A stretch of 12,612 nucleotides of DNA, taken from NCBI GenBank assembly GCA_031282085.1, contig JAITEK010000077.1, positions 1 to 12,612 of the forward strand, written 5' to 3'. Both the position numbers and the translations under genes were made by a program. The notes below the pieces were generated by a model, which saw only the letters and a list, made by a program, of their open reading frames with translations, made no database searches and had not been told where the DNA came from. This DNA comes from Coriobacteriales bacterium (GTDB lineage Bacteria; Actinomycetota; Coriobacteriia; Coriobacteriales; UBA8131). Every line of letters starts with the position of its first letter. Within the stretch, counting starts at the first letter, position 1. Below are positions 7,501 through 12,612 of this stretch, one piece after another.

Positions 7501-7725
7501 CAGCAAGATGCCCACTGCGGCGCCGCCGACGCAGAGCCCGTAGTACAGGGCGCGTACCCAACCGACGTTGCGCGTGCAGGAGAACTCCTCGATGTCCACC
7601 TTCATGCCGAACTCGTCGAGTCGTGACGCGATGAGTTCCGCCGCCTGGTGCTCCTGTTGGGTGCCTGCCGGCCGTGGGCCCACCTCTTGGACAAGCTCAT
7701 CCACGTATTCGATTAAATTTGCCAT
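4513..7725 (-). CDS. M28-like (degenerate metallopeptidase) four-helix membrane protein with a large disordered insertion
   Basis: This 1070-residue protein is built on an M28 aminopeptidase-type fold. The first part (1-57, EVGPRPAGTQQEHQAAELI) and VIVLAHYDSA (His138, Asp140) match M28 proteins. Four hydrophobic helices are inserted: two at about 58-97 and two at about 163-206. PYNQGANCNGSSIG (214-227) follows, then some 680 residues of low complexity (about 243-920: Arg-rich, GAGAAA repeats, Gln/Glu/Arg and Ala/Pro stretches). The fold then resumes at DKEVWLVALGATESKHAG (927-944) to the end. Expected M28 residues appear replaced: the bridging Asp by Cys221, the catalytic Glu by Thr938, the next Asp ligand by Leu964, and the final His has no counterpart near 1040. 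Only His138 and Glu939 remain, so it is probably not an active peptidase. Basic residues after helices 2 and 4 put the domain in the cytoplasm. GGAGG precedes the ATG by 4 nt. The two trkA genes follow at once. Confidence 0.85.
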   Translation of the reverse strand: MANLIEYVDELVQEVGPRPAGTQQEHQAAELIASRLDEFGMKVDIEEFSCTRNVGWVRALYYGLCVGGAAVGILLASFRILGVLLVVAGVILMLLDYFGKNPLFSLFKNSLSQNVIARYLPPGVEPSNRTRKVIVLAHYDSARTMVQSAPPLVAHYALLRRAIRAAMIALLVLMLLMLIPFPAIMLTILAVLTGIVAIAVLLALVAEIANFFTPYNQGANCNGSSIGVLYGLAQILTSGTNVGALRSRSARGARSGAARSKRERAGRGSRNRREAAGAAGASGVAGAAVAAGAGAAAGAGAAAGAGAAAGARRGAAGREASATGRAKTVAGGLLGRLQGVTHPQENQQAPGEELSRRGQSARELRVRPREEAPGETAPQATTPQEPVRPQEQQTANEPLSLSRGTESTVQSVGDNLVNPFISQRPPLAEIEEMNHAREEERRQRLEEQRKREQVEQEPAEGGMPAWFVQAKKNAEKKAERTRRSADGAEVVRSRFADVPISGRALKADELEAAEAAAAQAAAEAEANAAAAAQAAAGAAGAAAEAGAGESAAAGVSAPSDVRATEGAQLLHPVARAQVLQPVLGQPTAELEPVAAPQAGYASAAVVDERAVVPVTAELDFSGLDREAFKVLPGEKDDRGVIVPAHGGDAAEGTRAPGIAAREVTPSFLGGDNTPGRAPANSEARFAASDAEFADTEEELRAFASGGPHAAPAIPAAPAVPAQVDLQVPRPADSRQTALRNRLRGLPSVSTEGAGSVPAQQATLDTELVAKEELFAERDSLVNATGAFVPLGTTGVMKPIGEDLLSYHDGEEIYLSDADDATISGHYSKTGEYSEPELVNIPNSRVKSFLGSVGDRLSGKKRERLDNSPASWLGVDEKFNARKEGSQIGSWENFNEDEDESWNGGAFGGANPEENVEAMMNLSHELLDKEVWLVALGATESKHAGLANLFANHGNELKSALFINLLGVGIGDLVFTVSEGNYRPAQTDHRMQSLITSAAQSMDIPIAPVTFSAFSTDGTEALRHGGRAISLMGLGDQVPVNWRWSDDDVSALVEENMVDAAALVIETIKNS
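6803..6856 (-). repeat. Three imperfect 18-bp tandem repeats inside the M28-like gene
   Basis: Units at 6803-6820, 6821-6838 and 6839-6856 each encode the six residues AAAGAG in turn (protein about 290-311). The units differ at only a few positions. In-frame tandem repeats of this kind can gain or lose units by slippage, so the length of the linker may vary between strains. Confidence 0.7.
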
Positions 7726-7759
7726 CAGTCCTCCAAACAGAACCTGCCCCTATATCGCT

Positions 7760-7765
7760 ATTATA
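7760..7765 (-). promoter_or_regulatory. Candidate -10 box for the M28-like/trkA/trkA unit
   Basis: On the minus strand this is a perfect TATAAT in the 81-nt gap between the upstream membrane protein gene and the M28-like ATG. It would start transcription near 7752 and leave a leader of about 26 nt containing the GGAGG site. The -35 region at 16-18 nt spacing (around CACCTT) is poor. Read-through from purA is possible because I see no terminator in the gap. Confidence 0.4.
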
Positions 7766-7806
7766 TTCCAAAGCCTGCCAGAAGGTGCTGACTCGTTCCC
7801 TCCCCA

Positions 7807-9645
7807 TTACTCCGCACTCGTTGCGGATTCCTCTTGCCGAATATCAACGCCCAGATAGGCACGCAGAAACGCGTCCGCCTCAGCCGCCTGAGAGCGCACG
7901 GCTTTATAATCTTCTCGCTGCTGCTTGGTGAGATTCTCATACGCCGTGACGATGAGGCTCAACGGATCGGACGGGATGGCGCTGGCAAGTTCAACCGCCT
8001 CGGCGTCCTTGCCGATGAACTCCTCGTTCTTGCTGTAGGCGGTGTCATAATCGCCATCGAGCCACGCCTGGTCGGAGGCAAGCGCGAGCTCCGCGGAAGC
8101 CTTCTTGGCGCTGAGATAGGTAGTCAGCACGGTGAGATCGGCCTGGGGAAAGACCTCGCCCGCCAGCCCAAGCGCCTCCTCCGCAAGAACGAGCTTGTTA
8201 ACCGCCTCCTGGTTATAATCGCGAGAATCCGTAACGGCGCCCCATGCGGTCACCTCAACCGCGGAGCGCATATTCGCGTCGGCGTCGACGATGAGCGTCC
8301 ACGCATACTCAAGATCGAGGACCGCCTTCATGGCGGCAACGTCGGAGCCCACAAGGACCATGCTCATGTCCAGCATCTGCTTGCGGTACTCGGCGGCCTC
8401 CCGCGCATGCCCCGCAAGCTCCTGGTCCTCGGCCCCGAGGAAGGTCTCTTGCGCCAAGGTGGCCTGTCCAATGGCCCGATCAAGCGTGCTCTGCGTCTCA
8501 ACGAGCTGGTCGAGCAGCGCCTCGAGCCGCGGCAGGTCCTCTTCGGCGATCTGGTTCTCCACCGCGCGATCAAGCTCGACGATAACGCTGTCCGCCTCCT
8601 GGATAAGTGCAATGGAGCCGTCGAGGTAGCCATTGGCCTCCTGTTGGATGGCCGTGCGCTTCTCAAGTTGGTCCATCATAAAACTCTTGGTGAGAAGGGT
8701 GATGCTGCCCGTTGCCACGATAAACACAGCAGCCGCGCAGATAATGAGCGGCCAAACATGGCGATGCCGAGGGGGCTCAATGATAAAAGGGGCGGCGAAC
8801 TCCGCGGTTGACGCAGATGCTGATGTTGATGCTGTCACGGATGCGGGCGCGAACGCCGTTGTCGGCTCTGCTTCTGGCAGCGCGGCGGACACGGACTCCC
8901 GTGGCGCAGCGAACGCAGGCTCCGCTTCCTGGGCGGAGACAACAGGCGCGGTAGACACCGTGGCCGCAAGCGCGGCATTGGGCGCGACGTCGGAATCCGA
9001 CAGGGAGACAACAACCGGCGCGGCTGGGGCAACCGGGAGGGGGTTTACTGCGGATTTGGCTGCCTTGGCAGGCTTTTCGGGTTTGACGGGTTTGGCAGGC
9101 TTGACGGGCACGGGTTTGGCGGGCGCCGGTACAACCACTGGCGCGGCCGGAGCCGTTGACTCAAGCGCAGCAGCAAGTGCGGCAGACGCGGCTGTCGTTG
9201 CGGGCGTTGCGGGCGTTGCGGGTGCGGCCTTTGGCACGACCTTCGGCGCGGCAGCCGACACGACCTTGGGTGCAGCGGCGGCGACCCCGGAGGGCGTTGC
9301 CGTGGTGGGCGCAGGGTCGGTGGGCGCAGCAGGCGCAGCAGCACCCGTCGCAGCAGACGCAGCAGGCGCAGCGGCGGACCGCTTCGTATCCGGCTTCGCG
9401 GAACTCCTGTTGCCGCTCCCCAGCAAGCTGGAGATGATGGCATCTATCTCGTTACCCTCAACATGCCCCTCGGGAATACTCTGGTCCAGCACGGCTTGGG
9501 CGAGCAGCTCCCGCTCAACACGCTCAAGATCCTCCTCGATATGGTCGATCTCGCGGCGCTTGGCCTCTGCCCGCTCATCAACACGAGTAGATACCGTAAT
9601 CAAACTACGCTTGCCGCCCGATTTCTTTGAGTGTCTTCCGCTCAC
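7807..9645 (-). CDS. Single-pass membrane protein with Ala/Pro/Lys-rich inner segment and helical outer domain, function unknown
   Basis: I recognise no family for this 612-residue protein. From the N-terminus: a basic start (SGRHSKKSGGKR), a charged coiled coil at about 23-51 (ERAEAKRREIDHIEEDLERV), and a region with EIDAIISSLLGSG. A long Ala/Pro/Thr-rich stretch (about 85-290) follows, with duplicated AAAPKVV units and a TonB-like Lys-Pro run (PVKPAKPVKPEKPAKAAK). One transmembrane helix lies at about 298-319, and a mainly helical, acidic C-terminal domain of some 290 residues should lie outside the cell. The GTG at 9643-9645 is chosen because GAGG lies 5 nt before it; a TTG at 9702 would overlap purA and has no such site. 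It begins 41 nt after the purA stop on the same strand, so it is likely co-transcribed. A signalling, scaffold or envelope role is possible but not shown. Confidence 0.83.
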   Translation of the reverse strand: MSGRHSKKSGGKRSLITVSTRVDERAEAKRREIDHIEEDLERVERELLAQAVLDQSIPEGHVEGNEIDAIISSLLGSGNRSSAKPDTKRSAAAPAASAATGAAAPAAPTDPAPTTATPSGVAAAAPKVVSAAAPKVVPKAAPATPATPATTAASAALAAALESTAPAAPVVVPAPAKPVPVKPAKPVKPEKPAKAAKSAVNPLPVAPAAPVVVSLSDSDVAPNAALAATVSTAPVVSAQEAEPAFAAPRESVSAALPEAEPTTAFAPASVTASTSASASTAEFAAPFIIEPPRHRHVWPLIICAAAVFIVATGSITLLTKSFMMDQLEKRTAIQQEANGYLDGSIALIQEADSVIVELDRAVENQIAEEDLPRLEALLDQLVETQSTLDRAIGQATLAQETFLGAEDQELAGHAREAAEYRKQMLDMSMVLVGSDVAAMKAVLDLEYAWTLIVDADANMRSAVEVTAWGAVTDSRDYNQEAVNKLVLAEEALGLAGEVFPQADLTVLTTYLSAKKASAELALASDQAWLDGDYDTAYSKNEEFIGKDAEAVELASAIPSDPLSLIVTAYENLTKQQREDYKAVRSQAAEADAFLRAYLGVDIRQEESATSAE

Positions 9646-9686
9646 GGTTTCCTCAAATCTATCCGATAACCCACCAGATACGCCCC

Positions 9687-10973
9687 CTACCGGGTCTGCC
9701 AACCGCGTGTGATGGTCTGCCGGCGATCGGGACCAACCGCGATAAGCGAGACCTGCACGCCCGAAAGCTCCTCGATATACTCGATATAATCCCGCGCCTG
9801 GCGAGGCAGCTCCTCAAACGTGCGACAACCGGTGATGTCGGTCTGCCAGCCGGGCAGCTCCTCGTAGATGGGCGTCGCGTGGTGAAAGGCCGATTGCGAG
9901 CCGGGTACCGTGGTGTAACGCCGGCCCTCATGCTCGTAGGCGACGCAGACTTTGATGGTCTCGAGGCAGCTCAGCACGTCGAGTTTGGTGATGCACAGGT
10001 CGGTCAGCCCGTTGACCTGGGCGGCGTACTTCACGATTACCGCGTCGTACCAGCCGCAACGCCGCGCGCGCCCCGTTGTCGTGCCGAACTCGCTGCCCAC
10101 GTTGCCGAGCTTCGCGCCGATCTCGTCGGAGAGCTCGGTCGGGAACGGCCCGGAGCCAACCCGCGTGATGTAGGCCTTGGCGATGCCCAAGACCTTGTTG
10201 ATGGTGGTCGGCCCCACCCCGCTGCCGATAACAGCACCGCCCGCCGTACACGACGAGCTGGTAACAAAGGGGTAGGTGCCGTGGTCGATGTCGAGCAGGG
10301 TGCCCTGAGCGCCCTCAAACAACACCCACTTGCCCTCGTGCAGCGCCTCGTTGAGCAGCTGGCTCGATTCGGTGATATGCGGGGTGAGTCGCTGGGCATA
10401 GCGCAGGTAGTCCGTACAGATCGTCTCTGCGTCAAAGGGCTCGGCGCCGTAGATCTTCGTCAACAGATCGTTCTTCTCAACAAGCGCAGTCTGCACCTTG
10501 AGGCGGAGGATATGCTCGTCGAGCAGGTCCTGCACACGGATGCCTGAGCGTGTGGCTTTGTCCTGATAGGCCGGGCCGATGCCGCGTTTGGTGGTGCCGA
10601 TCTCGTTTACGCCCAGGCGCCGCTCGCTTTCGTGGTCCAGCGCGAGGTGGTAGGGCATGATGAGGTGCGCGTTGCCGGAGATGAGCAGGCGCTCGGTGGA
10701 GAAGCCCTCGCCCTCGAGCATGTCCATCTCCTCGATGAGTACGCGCGGGTCGATGACGCAGCCGTTGCCGATGAGCGGCGTGACGCTGGGGTACATGATG
10801 CCGGAGGGGATGAGGTGCAGCGCGAGCTTTTTGTCACCGTGGATGACCGTGTGCCCTGCATTGTTGCCGCCTTGGAAGCGCACCACGAAGTCGAAGTCGT
10901 GCGCAATGAGGTCGGTGATCTTGCCTTTACCCTCGTCGCCCCATTGGGCACCAACTAATACGATTCCCGGCAT
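9687..10973 (-). CDS. purA: Adenylosuccinate synthetase PurA
   Basis: PurA joins IMP and aspartate using GTP, the first committed step from IMP to AMP, in the cytosol. The 428-residue length is normal. Motifs in order are the P-loop-like GAQWGDEGKGK (8-18) with catalytic Asp13, QGGNNAGHTV with catalytic His41, EIGTTKRGIGPAYQDK in the IMP/loop region, VLFEGAQGTLLDIDHGTYPF, GTTTGRARRCGW (substrate loop), and TKLDVL (guanine recognition). No key residue is missing. The start at 10971-10973 has AAGGA about 7 nt upstream and matches homologues exactly. The frame stays open to 11246, but that part reads through the repeat elements and is not coding. It is divergent from rmuC and is followed 41 nt later by the membrane protein gene. 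Confidence 0.98.
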   Translation of the reverse strand: MPGIVLVGAQWGDEGKGKITDLIAHDFDFVVRFQGGNNAGHTVIHGDKKLALHLIPSGIMYPSVTPLIGNGCVIDPRVLIEEMDMLEGEGFSTERLLISGNAHLIMPYHLALDHESERRLGVNEIGTTKRGIGPAYQDKATRSGIRVQDLLDEHILRLKVQTALVEKNDLLTKIYGAEPFDAETICTDYLRYAQRLTPHITESSQLLNEALHEGKWVLFEGAQGTLLDIDHGTYPFVTSSSCTAGGAVIGSGVGPTTINKVLGIAKAYITRVGSGPFPTELSDEIGAKLGNVGSEFGTTTGRARRCGWYDAVIVKYAAQVNGLTDLCITKLDVLSCLETIKVCVAYEHEGRRYTTVPGSQSAFHHATPIYEELPGWQTDITGCRTFEELPRQARDYIEYIEELSGVQVSLIAVGPDRRQTITRGWQTR

Positions 10974-11053
10974 ACGGTATCCTTGTCTCCGTCCCTGTTC
11001 ATCCTTACCAGTACCACGAGAGCGGCCGCACCGCCCCGCGGTATTCAGTGCAT

Positions 11054-11114
11054 CCGTCGGCTCCCGCCGCCGGGTGGGCCCTGGGCTAAACCCAGGGTGA
11101 CGAACAAAAAGAAG
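11054..11114. repeat. REP-like hairpin element, copy A2
   Basis: The stem is CCCTGGG (11079-11085) and CCCAGGG (11091-11097) around the loop CTAAA, followed by TGACGAACAAAAA. It aligns to 2740-2800 with 49 of 61 bases identical. Three stem pairs differ from that copy by paired changes on both sides, so the hairpin is kept although its sequence changed. Confidence 0.75.
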
Positions 11115-11115
11115 T

Positions 11116-11139
11116 CCGTCATTCCGGGCTGAATCCAAA
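11116..11139. repeat. Shortened or decayed copy of the REP-like hairpin
   Basis: Between the A2 and B2 elements, the sequence CCGTCATTCCGGGCTGAATC matches both ends of the B-type element but lacks about 8 nt of its centre, leaving a short ATTC/GAAT stem. It looks like a decayed third member at this locus. Confidence 0.5.
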
Positions 11140-11155
11140 GCGACGAACCTTTTTT

Positions 11156-11245
11156 GCCCGTCATTCTGGGCTTGTCCCAGAATCCAGTCGCGAGCGATAG
11201 CGAGCGACGCACGACGCATAGAGAGCACGCAGCGCGCGACACGCA
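11156..11245. repeat. REP-like hairpin element, copy B2, with GC-rich tail
   Basis: The stem ATTCTGGG (11163-11170) and CCCAGAAT (11176-11183) encloses CTTGT. Bases 11156-11191 are identical to 2834-2869 and 11192-11212 continue the match with three differences. A GAGCACGC...GCGACAC tail follows, as in the first copy. It faces A2 in inverted orientation, the same pair arrangement as at the first locus. Confidence 0.8.
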
Positions 11246-11305
11246 ACCACGCGGCACATAGTACCTACGTGCACTATCTGTCGGTTTCCAGTATAGCGCA
11301 GTAGC

Positions 11306-11310
11306 AGGAG
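11306..11310 (+). promoter_or_regulatory. Ribosome binding site for the upstream rmuC start
   Basis: AGGAG ends 7 nt before the ATG at 11318. A second site, AAAGGAG at 11338-11344, ends 6 nt before an in-frame GTG at 11351, so two starts are equally well served. Confidence 0.55.
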
Positions 11311-11317
11311 TAGTATC

Positions 11318-12612
11318 ATGTTCATCATCCCGTTATCAAAGGAGTGCCTTGTGGAACCTTCATCAGCCCTTTCTAACTCAGTCGTGCTGGGAGTGCTTGC
11401 AGCAGCCCTGCTTCTCCTGCTGGTCCTCGTCATCATCCTGCTCATTGTGGTGTTGAAGAACCGCGGCGGTTCGCACGACGCGAGCGACGCGCTTGAGGCG
11501 CAGCGGCAGGCGGCGCTCGAGGAGCAGTTACTCGCCCTGCGGCAGAGGCTCGACGTGCAGCACAACCGTTTTGAGGCGCTTGACGCCGCATTTGCCCGTA
11601 TGGACGGACTCATCCGAGAGGAGTTCGGGCGCAACCGCGAGGAGCTGCTCAAACAGCAGCAGGCAACGCGCGAGGAGACCGCCAAGACCCTCGGCGACTC
11701 GCGCACGGCAACCGAGCAGACCCTGCTCATAACCCGCGAGGAGATCGCCAAGGCGCTGCGAGAGAGCCGTGAGGAGCTGGCCCGGCAGTTCAAGGAGATT
11801 CGCGAGACGATGGAGGGACGGCTGGTGGCGCTACAAAACGACAACGCCGGCCGGCTTGAGGAAATGCGAAAGACCGTTGACGAAAAGCTCCAAGAGACCG
11901 TGGAGAAGCGCTTTACGGAGAGCTTTACTCTCATCAGTGAACGGCTGGAGCAGGTGCACAAGGGGCTGGGCGAGATGCAGACGCTGGCCAACGGGGTCGG
12001 CGACCTCAAGAAGGTACTCGCCAACGTGAAGATTCGCGGCAACCTGGGCGAATACCAGCTCGGCGCCATCCTCGAGCAGATACTCTCGCCAGAGCAGTAC
12101 CTCACCAACGCGCAGACCAAGAAGCGCAGCCAGGAGCGGGTGGAGTTTGCCATCAAGCTGCCCGGACGCAGCGACGACGACTCCGATGTGCTGCTGCTGC
12201 CCATCGACTCCAAGTTCCCCATCGAGGACTACGAGCGCCTGCTCGACGCCTACGAGGGTGAGGGTGCGGAGGCGTCCGCCACGGTTATCAAGCGCCTTGA
12301 GACCTCCCTCAAGAAGTTCGCGCGCGACATCCGCGACAAATACATCAACCCGCCCGTGACCACCGACTTTGCCATCATGTTCGTGCCGACCGAGGGCCTC
12401 TACGCCGAGATACTGCGCATCCCCGGCCTCTTTGAGACGCTGCAACGCGACTTCCACGTTACCGTAGTGGGCCCGACGAACCTCGTGGCGTTCCTGAGCA
12501 GCCTCCAGATGGGCTTTCGCACCCTCGCCGTTGAGAAACGCTCCAGCGAGGTGTGGAAGCTGCTCGGCAGCGTAAAGACCGAGTTTGGGAAGTTTGAAGA
12601 CGTGCTGAACAA
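11318..12612 (+). CDS. rmuC: DNA recombination protein RmuC homologue, 3' end beyond window
   Basis: RmuC proteins are membrane-anchored coiled-coil proteins with a PD-(D/E)XK nuclease-like domain; in E. coli loss raises recombination at inverted repeats. Visible here are 431 codons: a transmembrane helix at about 20-46, a long Glu/Arg/Gln-rich coiled coil (about 55-205) with recurring REE units, and then the conserved domain. That domain includes KIRGNLGEYQLGAILEQIL with Glu245, LLLPIDSKFPIEDYERL with Asp297 and Lys299 (the DxK core), and TTDFAIMFVPTEGLYAEI. The frame is open to the window edge; the E. coli protein has 475 residues, so most of the gene is present. I give the ATG at 11318, but the GTG at 11351 removes only 11 residues before the membrane helix and has an equal or better Shine-Dalgarno. 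It is the only plus-strand gene here and is transcribed away from purA. Confidence 0.93.
   Translation, partial: MFIIPLSKECLVEPSSALSNSVVLGVLAAALLLLLVLVIILLIVVLKNRGGSHDASDALEAQRQAALEEQLLALRQRLDVQHNRFEALDAAFARMDGLIREEFGRNREELLKQQQATREETAKTLGDSRTATEQTLLITREEIAKALRESREELARQFKEIRETMEGRLVALQNDNAGRLEEMRKTVDEKLQETVEKRFTESFTLISERLEQVHKGLGEMQTLANGVGDLKKVLANVKIRGNLGEYQLGAILEQILSPEQYLTNAQTKKRSQERVEFAIKLPGRSDDDSDVLLLPIDSKFPIEDYERLLDAYEGEGAEASATVIKRLETSLKKFARDIRDKYINPPVTTDFAIMFVPTEGLYAEILRIPGLFETLQRDFHVTVVGPTNLVAFLSSLQMGFRTLAVEKRSSEVWKLLGSVKTEFGKFEDVLN

Larger units (their letters stand above)
10974..11317. other. Divergent purA/rmuC intergenic region with REP-like hairpins
   Basis: This 344-bp region must contain the purA (minus) and rmuC (plus) promoters, but I see no convincing -35/-10 pair for either. 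TATAGC at 11293-11298 is a weak plus-strand candidate. Three hairpin elements lie at 11054-11114, about 11116-11139 and 11156-11212, followed by a GCGC-rich tail to about 11245. No gene or purine riboswitch fold was recognised. Confidence 0.55.

Noticed and set aside
5602..7626. 674-codon open frame on the plus strand opposite the M28-like gene
   Set aside because: It mirrors the low-complexity GC-rich insert; the minus strand has family motifs, a strong Shine-Dalgarno and co-oriented neighbours.
7834..8811. 325-codon plus-strand frame, and another at 8633-9712, opposite the single-pass membrane protein
   Set aside because: Both come from codon bias on the opposite strand of an Ala/Pro-rich gene; the minus frame has a coherent topology and a good start.
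9627..10547. 306-codon plus-strand frame opposite purA
   Set aside because: The purA motifs on the minus strand are unambiguous.
10974..11246. 91-residue N-terminal extension of purA
   Set aside because: It translates the REP-like elements; PurA enzymes start at the Met at 10973, which has its own Shine-Dalgarno.
10974..11317. Purine riboswitch or PurR-type operator upstream of purA
   Set aside because: I could not find a three-way junction core or a convincing paired operator; the structure present is explained by the repeats.
11161..12222. 353-codon minus-strand frame opposite rmuC, plus another at 11831-12457
   Set aside because: Ser/Arg-rich product is typical of antisense frames to a coiled coil; the plus frame has the RmuC domain.

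Overview
The window is ordinary high-GC chromosomal DNA. It is probably from an actinobacterial-type organism, and Coriobacteriia is my best guess by gene content and style. That guess rests on the PurS/PurQ/small-PurL form of FGAM synthetase, tandem single-domain TrkA proteins, strong GGAGG-type ribosome binding sites, a tRNA gene that encodes its own CCA, and Ala/Pro-rich proteins. No species can be named from the sequence alone. Seven of the eight protein genes lie wholly or partly on the minus strand side of one divergent point; only rmuC reads on the plus strand.

Layout, left to right. (1) 1-2518, minus strand: a short membrane protein of unknown function, then purS, purQ and the first third of purL, closely spaced or overlapping. 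The three pur genes encode the glutamine-dependent FGAM synthetase complex of purine synthesis. (2) 2519-3010: no gene; it holds an inverted pair of REP-like hairpin elements and a 20-bp direct repeat. (3) 3011-3086: tRNA-Ala(TGC), with its own likely extended -10 promoter. (4) 3134-7725, minus strand: a 1070-residue four-helix membrane protein built on an M28 metallopeptidase fold that has lost most of its metal-binding and catalytic residues, followed at 17 and 18 nt spacing by two RCK/TrkA-type potassium channel regulators. No channel subunit is visible. (5) 7807-10973, minus strand: purA (adenylosuccinate synthetase), then 41 nt later a single-pass membrane protein with a long Ala/Pro/Lys-rich inner segment and a helical outer domain. 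(6) 10974-11317: divergent intergenic region holding a second group of the same REP-like hairpins. (7) 11318 to the end, plus strand: rmuC, cut off by the window edge.

The purine genes at both ends serve one pathway: FGAM synthesis on the way to IMP, and the first step from IMP to AMP. The two TrkA proteins and the M28-like protein look like one transcription unit, and their functional link is the most open question here. The strongest unusual signals are (a) the degenerate, insertion-split M28-like membrane protein and (b) a dispersed hairpin repeat family whose copies at two loci show compensatory base-pair changes. I see no CRISPR array, transposase, phage gene or riboswitch.
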